The translations under genes were made by a program, and so were the position numbers. The notes under the pieces were generated by a model. That model had not been told where the DNA came from and made no database searches. It was given only the letters and a program-made list of their open reading frames with translations. From Nonomuraea helvata (GTDB lineage: Bacteria; Actinomycetota; Actinomycetes; Streptosporangiales; Streptosporangiaceae), in the NCBI RefSeq assembly GCF_039535785.1, contig NZ_BAAAXV010000009.1, positions 930,001 to 994,000 on the forward strand: a stretch of 64,000 bases of DNA, written 5' to 3'. Position 1 is the stretch's first letter, and every line of letters begins with the position of its first letter. Shown one piece after another: positions 22,585-31,477 of this stretch.

Positions 22585-23621
22585 TCGGAGACCTCGGGAT
22601 AGTCCTCGACCGGGGCCCGCTTGCCGAGCAGGTGCCGGTCGAGGAAGCTGACCAGGTGAGCGCGGGTGATCCGCAGCGCCCGCGCGCCGTCGAGCTGCTG
22701 CGCCGGGAGGCCGAGCTGCGGCCTGAGCACGGCGTAGTCGACGAAGGCCGCGTGGTCGGTCCCCGCCACCGTGATCCAGCGCTTCCAGCCCTTCAGGTTA
22801 ATCCAGGCCTTGTCCCACGAGCCGTATCCGGGGGCGTGCCCCGGCGCCCCGACCAGCATGAACGGCCGGTCGAGCGGCTCGTCCAGCGCGAACGTGCCGT
22901 CCAGGTTGACGCCGGCCTTGATCCGGGTGTCGGCCAGCATGGTCTGGGCGGTGGCGTACCCACCCATGGAATGGCCGACCATGGCGATCCTCGACCGGTC
23001 GATCGCCCTGCCCCACCGGCCCTTGACCAGCTCTCCGAGCACGAACCGCACGTCCTTGACCCGTCCCGCGGCCACCTTGACGCTGTCCTGGCCCTTCACG
23101 CAGGCCAGGCAGGTGGTGGTCCGGCCGTCGGGGAACGTGGTCGCGACCGATTCATACGTGTGCTCCACCGCCGCCACCAGATAGCCGCGGCTCGCGAACT
23201 CCTCGGCCAGCGAGGTCAGGGTGGCGCGCGGGAAGGAGAAGCCGGGCGACATGACGACCAGGGGGTGCCTGCCCGGGCTCACGGGCGCGTCCAGCCGGGC
23301 GTACGTCCTGGTCCTGATGAGCGCGTCCGGGGGGACGTTCGAGAAGTCCTTGAGTACGGCGGCGGACTCCTGGGGCGTCATGTACGGCGCCGGCCGCCCC
23401 ACGGCCCGCTTCGCCGGGTACCAGAGCGAGACCATCAGCTCCCGCTCTGACGCCTCGGGGTTCCACGGGTCGGGGCGGCTCGAGTCGACCAGGTGCAGGC
23501 TGGTCGTGCCGACCGGCCGCGGACCGGTCGGCTTCGGAAGGGCGACATCGGCCGCGTGCGCCGGCGGGGCCGCGGCGAGGACCGCCAGGGACATGGCGGC
23601 TATGGCGAGAGTTCTACGCAT
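22545..23621 (-). CDS. Secreted alpha/beta hydrolase (PAF-acetylhydrolase II / polyester hydrolase-like)
   Basis: A 358-residue exported serine hydrolase. Residues 1-24 form a signal peptide (RRTLAIAAMSLAVLAAAPPAHA). The fold begins with LMVSLWYPAKR and PLVVMSPGFSFPRATLTSLAEEFASRGYLVAAVEH. The nucleophile elbow is GHSMGGY, and likely acid and base are in VNLDGTF and TDHAAF. This matches the platelet-activating-factor acetylhydrolase II-like lipase group. A CLAC motif near residue 155 could form a disulfide outside the cell. Its 3' end overlaps that of the NmrA-like gene. Confidence 0.85.
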   Translation of the reverse strand: MRRTLAIAAMSLAVLAAAPPAHAADVALPKPTGPRPVGTTSLHLVDSSRPDPWNPEASERELMVSLWYPAKRAVGRPAPYMTPQESAAVLKDFSNVPPDALIRTRTYARLDAPVSPGRHPLVVMSPGFSFPRATLTSLAEEFASRGYLVAAVEHTYESVATTFPDGRTTTCLACVKGQDSVKVAAGRVKDVRFVLGELVKGRWGRAIDRSRIAMVGHSMGGYATAQTMLADTRIKAGVNLDGTFALDEPLDRPFMLVGAPGHAPGYGSWDKAWINLKGWKRWITVAGTDHAAFVDYAVLRPQLGLPAQQLDGARALRITRAHLVSFLDRHLLGKRAPVEDYPEVSDHTRNASAFSEAH

Positions 23622-23730
23622 GGAGCCAGGCTGGTGCCCCGGGCCGCCGCCGAGGATGCCCCGATCGTCGATCGGCTCTTACTACTTTCGTCGTAAAGCC
23701 CTTTTCCGGTCGCCCCATACGCTGTGAGAC

Positions 23731-24831
23731 ATGCGGTTCGTCCTGCTCGGCGGAGCTGTGTTCGCGGCCTCGCTGCTCGTGGTGCGAGGACAGATCGGCG
23801 TGCCCTCCGACCTGCCGCTGCCGGTGCTGATCGCGGTCTCCGCGGCCGCGGGCGTGGCCGCCTGGCAGGCGCGGAGGTCGTGGTGGCCGCTGGCGGCGGT
23901 GAGCGCCGTCGGGTACGCCTGGCTGGCGATGTGGCCGCCGCTGCTGGTCGCCTCCTACTGCGCGGGGCTGACGCTGAGGGGGCGCCGCATCGCCGCCTAT
24001 CTCGGCGGCTGCCTGGCGGTGTGCGGGGCCGCCGCGCTCGTGGGCGAGCACCAGGGCGGCTCCCACCGGCTGATGACCGCGAGTCCGGGGAACGCGCTGA
24101 TGGTGGCGCTGGTCGTGATCGGGCTGCCGCTGGCCCTCGGCCTGTCCGTACGGGCCACGCGGGAGGCGGCCACGGAGCGGGCCAGGCGCCTCGAACGCGA
24201 GCAGGTCATGCGGGCCGAGCAGGCCAGGGCGCAGGAGCGGGCCAGGATCGCCAGGGAGATGCACGACGTCGTCGCGCACCGGGTCTCGCTCATCGTGCTG
24301 CACGCCGGGGCGCTGGAGGTGCGGACGGCCGACGAGGAGACCGCGCGGGCGGCTGCCATGATCGGCGGGATCGGCCGCGAGGCCCTGACGAACCTGCGTG
24401 ACGTGCTCGGCGTCCTCCGCTCTCCCACGTCGGAGGCCGGGCGCCGGCCGCCGCCCACTCTCGGCGACCTCGACCGGCTGCTCGACCAGTCCCGAACCCT
24501 GGGCATCGCGGTGACCAGGCGCGACGAGGGCGAGACGCGACCGATCGAGGCGAGCGTGGAGCGGACCGCGTACCGGGTGGTTCAGGAGGCGCTCACCAAC
24601 GTGCACAAGCACGCGGGGGACGCCGCCACGGACGTGCTCATCCGCTACGGGCCGGGCGAGCTGGAGGTGGAGGTGCGCAACCAGGCGCCGGGATCGCCGC
24701 CCGAGGAACTGCCCGGCGCGGGCTGGGGTCTGGTGGGGCTGCGGGAACGGGTCGAGCTGCTCGGCGGCACGCTGCGCACCAGCGCCCAGGACGGCGGCGG
24801 CTTCCTGGTCAGCGCGAGGATCCCGACATGA
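23731..24831 (+). CDS. Sensor histidine kinase (NarL/DesK-type)
   Basis: A 366-residue membrane kinase. Four to five transmembrane segments occupy about residues 1-140. A coiled linker rich in Arg/Glu/Gln leads to the HisKA_3 H-box IAREMHDVVAHRVSLI with phospho-acceptor His178. The ATPase domain has the N-box EALTNVHKHAG and G-box GWGLVGLRERVELLGG. No periplasmic sensor domain is present, so it likely senses a membrane signal such as cell-envelope stress or a lipophilic compound. Its stop overlaps the response regulator start by 4 nt (ATGA). Confidence 0.93.
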   Translation: MRFVLLGGAVFAASLLVVRGQIGVPSDLPLPVLIAVSAAAGVAAWQARRSWWPLAAVSAVGYAWLAMWPPLLVASYCAGLTLRGRRIAAYLGGCLAVCGAAALVGEHQGGSHRLMTASPGNALMVALVVIGLPLALGLSVRATREAATERARRLEREQVMRAEQARAQERARIAREMHDVVAHRVSLIVLHAGALEVRTADEETARAAAMIGGIGREALTNLRDVLGVLRSPTSEAGRRPPPTLGDLDRLLDQSRTLGIAVTRRDEGETRPIEASVERTAYRVVQEALTNVHKHAGDAATDVLIRYGPGELEVEVRNQAPGSPPEELPGAGWGLVGLRERVELLGGTLRTSAQDGGGFLVSARIPT

Positions 24832-25475
24832 TCAGGGTGCTGATCGTGGACGACGAGGAGCTCGTCCGTTCGGGGCTGCGGCTGATCCTGGAGGCGGCGG
24901 GCGACATCGCCGTCGCCGGCGAGGCACGCGACGGCGCCGAGGCGGTCTCCGCCGTGCGGCGGCTGCGGCCCGAGGTCGTGCTGATGGACGTACGCATGCC
25001 GGGCATGGACGGCCTGACCGCCGCCGCCCGCCTCATGTCCGGGCCGGACGCGCCCAAGCTGATCATGCTGACCACGTTCGACCTCGACGACTATGTGCAC
25101 GAGGCGCTGCGCCTGGGCGCGGTCGGGTTCCTGCTCAAGGACACCCCGCCGAGGGAGCTGGCCGCCGCCGTCCGCACGGTCGCCGGCGGCCAGGCCATGC
25201 TCTCCCCCTCGGTCACCAAGCGCCTGCTCGCCGCGTACGTGGACCGCGCGCCCTCACGGGCCGAGGCCGCCCGCAGGCAGCTCGCCCAGCTCACCGGCCG
25301 GGAGGAGGACGTGATCAGGGCGCTGGCCCGCGGCCTGTCCAACGCGGAGATCGGCCGCGAGCTGCGCCTGACGGAGGCCACGGTGAAGGCGCACGTCAGC
25401 CGCGTGCTGGCCAAGCTGGGCCTGGCCAACCGCGTACAGGCCGCCATCCTCGTCCACGACGCCGACCTCGGCTAA
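24828..25475 (+). CDS. NarL/FixJ-family response regulator
   Basis: A 215-residue two-domain regulator. The receiver domain has IVDDEELVRSG with acidic residues 8-10, phospho-acceptor Asp54 in LMDVRMPGMDG, a Thr in MLTTFD and the conserved Lys in LLKDTPP. The C-terminal LuxR-type helix-turn-helix is LTGREEDVIRALARGLSNAEIGRELRLTEATVKAHV, split by no gap. It is translationally coupled to the kinase gene before it, so the pair is one two-component system. Its stop overlaps the stop of the convergent ABC ATPase gene. Confidence 0.95.
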   Translation: MIRVLIVDDEELVRSGLRLILEAAGDIAVAGEARDGAEAVSAVRRLRPEVVLMDVRMPGMDGLTAAARLMSGPDAPKLIMLTTFDLDDYVHEALRLGAVGFLLKDTPPRELAAAVRTVAGGQAMLSPSVTKRLLAAYVDRAPSRAEAARRQLAQLTGREEDVIRALARGLSNAEIGRELRLTEATVKAHVSRVLAKLGLANRVQAAILVHDADLG

Positions 25476-26476
25476 CCGGTCACATCCGCGTAGTAGCAGG
25501 CCGCCTGCGCGTCCGGGACGGCGGGCAGGATGTCCAGCAGCTCGGACCGGCACCTCGCGTCCACCCCCGCCTCGGCCGCCTTCCCGGAGGCGAGCACCTG
25601 GCAGCGGGCGTGGAAGCGGCACCCGCCGGGGATCCTGGTCGGGTCCGGCGGCTCGCCGGTGAGCACGACCCGTTCTGGAGATTCCGGCAGCACCGACATC
25701 AGGGCCTGCGTGTACGGGTGCCGCGGCGCCGTCAGGACCTGCTCCACCGGGCCGGACTCGACGATCCGGCCCAGGTACATGACCGCCACCCGGTCGGCGA
25801 TGTTCCAGGCCAGGCCCAGGTCATGGGTGACGACCAGCGCCGACAGCCCCAGCTCCTCGCGGAGCTTGAGCATCAGGGCCAGGATCTCGCCGCGTACGGA
25901 GGCGTCCAGCGAGGCCACCGGCTCGTCGGCGATCAGCACCTTGGGGTTCAGCGCCAGCGCGCCGGCGATCACCACGCGCTGCCGCTGCCCGCCGGAGAGC
26001 TCGTGCGGGTAGCGCAGGAAGAACCGGTCGGGCGGCCGCAGCCCGGCCCTGGACAGCGCCTCGGCCACGACCTCCCGCTCGTCCGGCAGGCCGTGGATGC
26101 GCGGCCCCTCGGCGACCGCCTCGTACACGGTCTGCCTGGGGTTGAGCGAGCCCATCGGGTCCTGCAGCACGAGCTGCACCTGCCTGCGGTACGCCTTGAG
26201 CGCCCTGGAGCCGTAGTCCAGCGCGGCGCCGCCGTACCGGATCTCGCCCGAGGTGGGGCGCTCGAGGCCGAGCAGCGTGCGCGCCAGGGTGGTCTTGCCG
26301 CAGCCGGACTCGCCGACCAGGGCCACGATCTCGCCCTCGCCGACGGCGAGGTTCACGCCGTCCACGGCCTTGGCGCGGCGCCCGCGCGAGGAGAACTCCA
26401 CGTGCAGGTCGCGGGCCTCCAGCAGGCTCGGCCGGGCCGTCGAGACGGCCTCCGCGGTGGTCTGCGTCTCGGTCAT
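25472..26476 (-). CDS. Oligopeptide ABC transporter ATP-binding protein (OppF/DppF-like)
   Basis: A 334-residue ATPase, last in a five-gene importer operon. Walker A is GESGCGKTT, the Q-loop VLQDPMGSLNPRQ, the signature LSGGQRQRV, Walker B VLIADEPVASLD and the H-loop VVTHDLGL. The C-terminal oligopeptide-transporter extension has GGCRFHARCQV, which may bind a metal cluster. ATG at 26476 has AAGGAGG upstream and overlaps the preceding gene by 4 nt; longer frames upstream have no support. It drives import of peptides or nickel-like substrates across the plasma membrane. Confidence 0.93.
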   Translation of the reverse strand: MTETQTTAEAVSTARPSLLEARDLHVEFSSRGRRAKAVDGVNLAVGEGEIVALVGESGCGKTTLARTLLGLERPTSGEIRYGGAALDYGSRALKAYRRQVQLVLQDPMGSLNPRQTVYEAVAEGPRIHGLPDEREVVAEALSRAGLRPPDRFFLRYPHELSGGQRQRVVIAGALALNPKVLIADEPVASLDASVRGEILALMLKLREELGLSALVVTHDLGLAWNIADRVAVMYLGRIVESGPVEQVLTAPRHPYTQALMSVLPESPERVVLTGEPPDPTRIPGGCRFHARCQVLASGKAAEAGVDARCRSELLDILPAVPDAQAACYYADVTG

Positions 26477-27447
26477 GAGGCCCCCTCCTTCTCGCGTACG
26501 TGCACGCACGCGGCGCTACGGCGCTCGCCCGCGGGCCACAGCTCCACGTCCAGGGTGGGGCATTCGTCCAGCGCCACGGGGCAGCGCGGGTGGAACGCGC
26601 AGCCGCTCGGGAGCTGCATGGGGTCCGGCGGGTCGCCGCCGAGGCCCTTCGGCGCCAGCCGCGAGGCCGGGTCGCCCACCGTGGGGAACGCCGCCGCCAG
26701 CGCCCGGCTGTAGGGGTGCTTGGCGTCGTGGAACACCTCGGTGGACGGGCCGTGCTCGACGACGCGGCCCGCGTACATGACCGCGAGCTGGTCGCACACG
26801 TCCGCCAGGACCGACAGGTCGTGCGAGATCATGATCAGTGAGATGTCGTGCTCGGCGACCAGTTCCTTGATCAGGCTCAGGACCTGGGCCTGCACCATCA
26901 CGTCGAGCGCCGTGGTCGGCTCGTCGGCGATGATCAGCCGCGGCGAGCACGCCAGCGCCATCGCGATCATCACGCGCTGCCGCTGCCCGCCGGAGAGCTC
27001 GTGCGGGTAGCTGCGGGCCCGCCAGGCGGGCAGGCCGACCTGTTCGAGCAGCTCGGTCACGCGCCTGCCGGCGGCGTCCGGCTTGGCCAGTCCGTGGACG
27101 AGCAGGGGCTCGGCGATCTGGTCACCGATCCTGCGCACCGGGTTGAGCCCGTGCTGCGCACCCTGGAACACGATCGAGGCCTCGGCCCACCGCACGGCAC
27201 GCATGCGGCCCCACTTCATGGTGAGCACGTCCTCGCCGTCGAGCAGGATCCGGCCGCCGACGTGCGCGTCGCGGGGCAGGAGCCGCAGCAGCGCCATGGC
27301 CAGCGTCGACTTGCCGGACCCCGACTCGCCGGCGACTCCGAGTGCCGCTCCGGAGTCGAGCGTCAGCGACACACCTCGCACGGCGGGCACCTCGCCCGAC
27401 GCGATGCGGTACGTCACCGACACGTCCTCGAGTTCGAGCAAACTCAT
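26473..27447 (-). CDS. Oligopeptide ABC transporter ATP-binding protein (OppD/DppD-like)
   Basis: A 324-residue ATPase that would pair with the OppF-like subunit. It has Walker A GESGSGKST, Q-loop VFQGAQHGLNPVRR, signature LSGGQRQRV, Walker B LIIADEPTTALD, H-loop MISHDLSV and the C-terminal motif SGCAFHPRCPVALDECP. The start ATG 27447 overlaps the upstream permease gene by 4 nt. The Q-loop is GAQHGLNP rather than the more common DPMTSLNP, a small variation also seen in other OppD proteins. Confidence 0.93.
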   Translation of the reverse strand: MSLLELEDVSVTYRIASGEVPAVRGVSLTLDSGAALGVAGESGSGKSTLAMALLRLLPRDAHVGGRILLDGEDVLTMKWGRMRAVRWAEASIVFQGAQHGLNPVRRIGDQIAEPLLVHGLAKPDAAGRRVTELLEQVGLPAWRARSYPHELSGGQRQRVMIAMALACSPRLIIADEPTTALDVMVQAQVLSLIKELVAEHDISLIMISHDLSVLADVCDQLAVMYAGRVVEHGPSTEVFHDAKHPYSRALAAAFPTVGDPASRLAPKGLGGDPPDPMQLPSGCAFHPRCPVALDECPTLDVELWPAGERRSAACVHVREKEGAS

Positions 27448-28325
27448 GCCGCCCTCCTCAGCCGCGGGTTGAGCACGGCCTCCAGCGCCCGCCCGACCAG
27501 GGTGAACGCCATGACGACGGCCAGGATGGCGAGGCCGGGGATGAAGATGTACCACCACGCGCCCTGCGTGGCCGCGCCGAAGTCATAGGAGGCGCGCAGC
27601 ATGGTGCCCCACGAGGTCTTGTTGGCGCTGGCGCCGAGGAAGGCGAGCGTGGACTCCGTGACGATCGCGCTGGCCACCTCCAGCGTGGTGCTGGCCAGCA
27701 GCAGCGGCGCCACGTTGGGCAGCACGTGCCTGGTGGTGATGTGCCAGTGCCCGCCGCCGAGCGCCTTCGACCGCTCGATGTACGGCCGGGACTCCACGGC
27801 GAGCGTCTGCGCCCTGATCAGCCGGGCGGTCGACGGCCAGGTCGTGATCCCGATCGCCATGATGATGGTGAACGTGCTGCCGCCCAGGATGGCCGCCAGC
27901 ACCAGGGCCGTGACCAGCGACGGGAGCACCAGGAACCAGTCGGTGACCCGCATGAGCGCGCCGCCGAGCCAGCCGCGGAAGTGCCCGGCGGCGACGCCGA
28001 CCACCAGGCCGATCACGATGCTGAGGAACGCGGCGAGAAAGCCGATGAACAGCGACGTGCGCGAGCCCCACCACACCATCAGCAGGATGGAGCGGCCCGA
28101 CTCGTCGGTGCCGAACGGCTCACCCGGGCTCGGCGCCGCCCACTTCGCACCCGTGCCCTTGATGACGCTGGTGACGTCCGCGCTGATGAACAGCGGTGCG
28201 ACGAGCGCCAGCAGCACGGCGACGACGAGGATCACCAGGCCGACCATTCCGGCCCGGTGATGGCGGAACTCGGCCCAGAAGCGGCTCAGCGCCAGCCGCC
28301 TGCGATCTGCGGCGACACTGGTCAT
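27444..28325 (-). CDS. ABC transporter permease (OppC/DppC-like)
   Basis: A 293-residue inner-membrane permease with about six transmembrane helices. The N-terminal OppC_N region (RFWAEFRHHRAGMVGLVILVV) precedes APLF and FGTDESGRSILLMVWWGSRTSL, a hallmark of OppC/DppC. The EAA loop that contacts the ATPase is YIERSKALGGGHWHITTRHVLPNV. Both ends overlap neighbouring genes by 4 nt. Confidence 0.92.
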   Translation of the reverse strand: MTSVAADRRRLALSRFWAEFRHHRAGMVGLVILVVAVLLALVAPLFISADVTSVIKGTGAKWAAPSPGEPFGTDESGRSILLMVWWGSRTSLFIGFLAAFLSIVIGLVVGVAAGHFRGWLGGALMRVTDWFLVLPSLVTALVLAAILGGSTFTIIMAIGITTWPSTARLIRAQTLAVESRPYIERSKALGGGHWHITTRHVLPNVAPLLLASTTLEVASAIVTESTLAFLGASANKTSWGTMLRASYDFGAATQGAWWYIFIPGLAILAVVMAFTLVGRALEAVLNPRLRRAA

Positions 28326-29377
28326 GCCGACCTCACTCTCGGGTCGAGCATGTGGTACACCACGTCGGCCAGCGTGTTCATGACGATCACCGACACAGTG
28401 ATCAGCAGGAACGTGCCTTGCATGAGCGTGAAGTCGGGCACACTGACCGCCTCGTAGAACAGCTGCCCCAGTCCGGGCCAGGTGTAGATCGTCTCCACGG
28501 TGACCGCGCCGCCGACCACGAAGCCGATGCGCATGAAGACCAGGGTCACCGTGGGCAGCAGCGCGTTGGGCACCGCGTGGCGGCGGCGTACCTCGTCGTC
28601 GCGCAGGCCCTTGGCGCGGGCCACGGTCACGTAGTCCTGGCTGACCTCCTCCAGCAGCGAGGAGCGCATGACCAGGAGGTACTGCGCGTACACCACGGCC
28701 ACGAGGGTCAGGCACGGCAGCACCATGTGCGAGGCCACGTCCAGGATGTAGGCGAACCCGTCGGGCGCGTCCACGCTCTCGATGCCCCTGAAGGGGAAGA
28801 TGCCGGGAATGGGGCCGATGCCCACGCCGAACACCATCATGAGCAGGAGTCCCAGCCAGAAGGTCGGCACCGACCAGAGCAGCAGCGACGCGCCGGTGGA
28901 GAACCGGTCGAACCTGCTGCCGGGCCGCCACCCCGCCCGCGTGCCCTGCCAGATGCCCAGGCTGACCGCGATGACCAGGCCCGTCCCCGCCAGCAGGAGG
29001 GTGGGGCCGATGCGCTCGCCGATCAGGTCGAGCACCGGCCGCTTGTACTCGTACGAGGTGCCCAGGTCGAGCCTGAGCGTGTCGCCGACGAACTGGAAGA
29101 ACTGGTCGATCAGCGGCTTGTCCAGGCCCAGCCGGTGGCGTTCGAGGTTGAGCTGGTCCGGCGTCATGTTGCGGCCCTGCGCGAGGTTCCGCACCGGGTC
29201 GCCGGGCAGCAGCCGGAACACGAAGAACGTCCCGACGATCACCATGGCGATGCTGAACAGCGCCCCACCGGACTTGGACAGCGCGTACTGCAGCGTGCCG
29301 CGGCGGGTGGAGCGCTCGTCACCAGGGCCCGCCGCCTGGACGGCGGCGGGCTCTGCTGCTTCCAGCGGAGTGGTCAT
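28322..29377 (-). CDS. ABC transporter permease (OppB/DppB-like)
   Basis: A 351-residue permease with an N-terminal helix followed by FRLLPGDPVRNLAQG and LGLDKPLIDQFFQFVGDTLRLDLGTSY, the standard OppB/DppB opening. The EAA loop is YVTVARAKGLRDDEVRRRHAVPNAL. It forms the channel together with the OppC-like protein. ATG 29377 overlaps the solute-binding protein stop by 4 nt. Confidence 0.92.
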   Translation of the reverse strand: MTTPLEAAEPAAVQAAGPGDERSTRRGTLQYALSKSGGALFSIAMVIVGTFFVFRLLPGDPVRNLAQGRNMTPDQLNLERHRLGLDKPLIDQFFQFVGDTLRLDLGTSYEYKRPVLDLIGERIGPTLLLAGTGLVIAVSLGIWQGTRAGWRPGSRFDRFSTGASLLLWSVPTFWLGLLLMMVFGVGIGPIPGIFPFRGIESVDAPDGFAYILDVASHMVLPCLTLVAVVYAQYLLVMRSSLLEEVSQDYVTVARAKGLRDDEVRRRHAVPNALLPTVTLVFMRIGFVVGGAVTVETIYTWPGLGQLFYEAVSVPDFTLMQGTFLLITVSVIVMNTLADVVYHMLDPRVRSA

Positions 29378-31191
29378 TCGCGCTCGTCTGCGACGTTCTT
29401 GCGCCGCCTGCTCAGGAGGAAGACCGCCAGTCCGATGACCACGACGCCGCCCACGATGCCGACGATGAGGCCGGTGTTGGAGCCGCCGCCGGAGCCGCTG
29501 CCGCCGCTCGCCGCCGTGGCCTTGACGTCCACGGTGTAGAACGGCCAGTAGCCGCTGCCGCCGTACAGGAGGCCCTTGTCCTCAGGGACCGGGGTGATGC
29601 TGGTGATCCGGTCCTTGCGGTAGCCCTCGAGGTCGTTCGTGTAGTAGATCGCGATGATCGGGGCCTGGGTGTAGAGGCGCTCCTGCATCTGCTTGATGAT
29701 CTCGGCGCGCTTGGGCCGGTCGAGCTCCTTCAGCTGCTCCTGGTAGAGCTTCTCGAAGGTCTCGTCGCAGAAGAACGACTCGGTGCCGCCGCCCTCGCCG
29801 TTCGGGGCCGGCCTGCGGCTGCACAGGTGGGTGGCCAGGACCTCCTCCGGGTCGGGGTTGACCGACCAGCCGCTGATCGCGATGTCGAAGTTGCCGGTGA
29901 CGCCGGTCTCCTCGGTGAACTTGCTGGACTCCAGCTTCACCGTGGTCAGCGTGATGCCGACCTCCTTGAGGAAGCCCGTCAGGTACTCGGCGAGCTTGTC
30001 CTCGATCGGGGTCTCGGTGTGGATGGTGAAGCGGAACTCCAGCTTCTTCTTGCCGTCGGGCATCGTGCGGACGCCGTCGGAGCCCTTCTTGTAGCCGGCG
30101 TCGTCGAGGATCTTGTTGGCCTTGGCGGGGTCGTACGTGACCTTCTCGTCGCCGGTGGCCTCCCAGAAGAAGTCCTTGTACATCGGCGGCACGATCGAGC
30201 CGTCGGCGGGCTTGGCCAGGCCGTTCTGGACCTCGTCGACCAGCTTCTGCTTGTCGATGGCGTAGTGCAGCGCCTGGCGCACCTTGACGTCCTTCAGCGC
30301 CGGGTGGCCGTCACCGACGGGCTTGTTGTCGGTGGTGGTGGCGCCGTGGTTGATCTGCAGGTACGCCGCGCGGCGGCCCTGGGTGTTCCACGCCTCGATG
30401 TTCGGGTTGTTCTGGATGGCCTCGAACTCCGGCGGGGTCATCCGGCCGAGCAGGTCGATGTCACCCTTCTGCAGGCCTGCGACCGCGGCCTGGGGGTTGT
30501 CGTAGAAGATGACCTGCAGCTCGTCGACCTTGGGCTTGCCCCGCCAGTAGTTGGGGTTGGCCTGCAGCTTGACGTACTGGTCCTTCTTGTGCTCGATCGC
30601 GATGTACGGGCCGCTGCTGACGCTCGGGTACTTCTCGGCGTCGTAGTTGGCCAGATCGGTGACCGACTCCCAGACATGCTTGGGCATGATCGGGATCGGG
30701 TTGTCCAGCATGGACGCCTGCGGGGTCTTGAGCTTGATCGTCAGGTCCTGGCCGCTCGCCGTGACGCTCGCGAAGTTCTCCACTGCCGGGCCGTTGGCCG
30801 TCTTGGCGGCCTCGTCCGTCATGATCTTGTTGAACGTCCACGCCGCGTCGTCGGCCGTGATCGGCTGGCCGTCCGACCACTTGGCCTGGCGGATCTTGAA
30901 CGTCCAGGTGAGCCCGTCCGGCGACGTGGTCCACGACTCGGCCAGGTCCGGGCTGGGCTGCAGCGTCTTGGAGTCAGGGACCGTGAGGTAGCCGTACATC
31001 CAGCGGTGGATCGACGTCGAGACCAGGCGGACAGCGAGGAACGGGTTCATCGAGTCCATGGACTGCGTGGCCCCGATGCGGACGATCTTCTTCCCCGCCG
31101 CAGGTTCCTGAGCCTGGGCCGCGGTCGCGCCCTGACCTGCTACTAATAGCGCGACACCCAGCACTGCCAGGCGCGCGAACCATTTCCTCAT
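29374..31191 (-). CDS. Oligopeptide-type solute-binding protein (SBP_bac_5) with C-terminal membrane anchor
   Basis: A 605-residue extracytoplasmic receptor, first gene of the importer operon. Residues 1-28 form a Sec signal peptide (WFARLAVLGVALLVAGQGATAAQA) without a lipobox cysteine. The cluster 5 fold runs from IRIGATQSMDSMNPF through LAESWTTSPDGLTWTFKIR (family signature) to SITPVPEDKG. A Gly/Ser-rich linker then leads to a transmembrane helix (GLIVGIVGGVVVIGLAVFLL) and the basic tail SRRRKNVADERE. The protein therefore seems tethered by its C-terminus instead of by an N-terminal lipid. Substrate unknown; peptides are most likely. Confidence 0.92.
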   Translation of the reverse strand: MRKWFARLAVLGVALLVAGQGATAAQAQEPAAGKKIVRIGATQSMDSMNPFLAVRLVSTSIHRWMYGYLTVPDSKTLQPSPDLAESWTTSPDGLTWTFKIRQAKWSDGQPITADDAAWTFNKIMTDEAAKTANGPAVENFASVTASGQDLTIKLKTPQASMLDNPIPIMPKHVWESVTDLANYDAEKYPSVSSGPYIAIEHKKDQYVKLQANPNYWRGKPKVDELQVIFYDNPQAAVAGLQKGDIDLLGRMTPPEFEAIQNNPNIEAWNTQGRRAAYLQINHGATTTDNKPVGDGHPALKDVKVRQALHYAIDKQKLVDEVQNGLAKPADGSIVPPMYKDFFWEATGDEKVTYDPAKANKILDDAGYKKGSDGVRTMPDGKKKLEFRFTIHTETPIEDKLAEYLTGFLKEVGITLTTVKLESSKFTEETGVTGNFDIAISGWSVNPDPEEVLATHLCSRRPAPNGEGGGTESFFCDETFEKLYQEQLKELDRPKRAEIIKQMQERLYTQAPIIAIYYTNDLEGYRKDRITSITPVPEDKGLLYGGSGYWPFYTVDVKATAASGGSGSGGGSNTGLIVGIVGGVVVIGLAVFLLSRRRKNVADERE

Positions 31192-31477
31192 AAGTGCCTC
31201 ACCTTCAGGCGGGGGTTTTCCTGTGTAGAGAAAGGCACACCATACGGAGTCCGCGTGTCAACGAGTGGCGGAAAATTGTTTCACTCTCGTTTCCATTTTC
31301 GGTGTAAATTTTCACCAACGGTGGCAGCCCCCTGACGCGGCGCCCCCGGCGAGTCCGGCACCACTATGCCGCCGACCGGAGCGGATGGCGAGCGGCATAC
31401 CCCCTCCCCCTACAGGACGCATACACCCGGCCCTCTCGGAAAGGGGGAGAGGACATGCAGCCAAGGGAGGAGTTCAC
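31192..31477. promoter_or_regulatory. Divergent intergenic region with A+T-rich palindrome
   Basis: A 286-bp region between the ABC importer operon and the DJ-1/PfpI gene. Positions 31268-31320 are unusually A+T-rich for this genome. They include the near-palindrome GGTGtAAATTTtCACC at 31301-31316 (one mismatched pair), a candidate operator or promoter core. I see no gene in it. Confidence 0.4.

Noticed and set aside
29827..31146. A 439-codon plus-strand frame opposite the peptide-binding protein
   Set aside because: Val/Leu/Gly/Arg-rich composition typical of the antisense of a well-supported gene; no family similarity or ribosome binding site.
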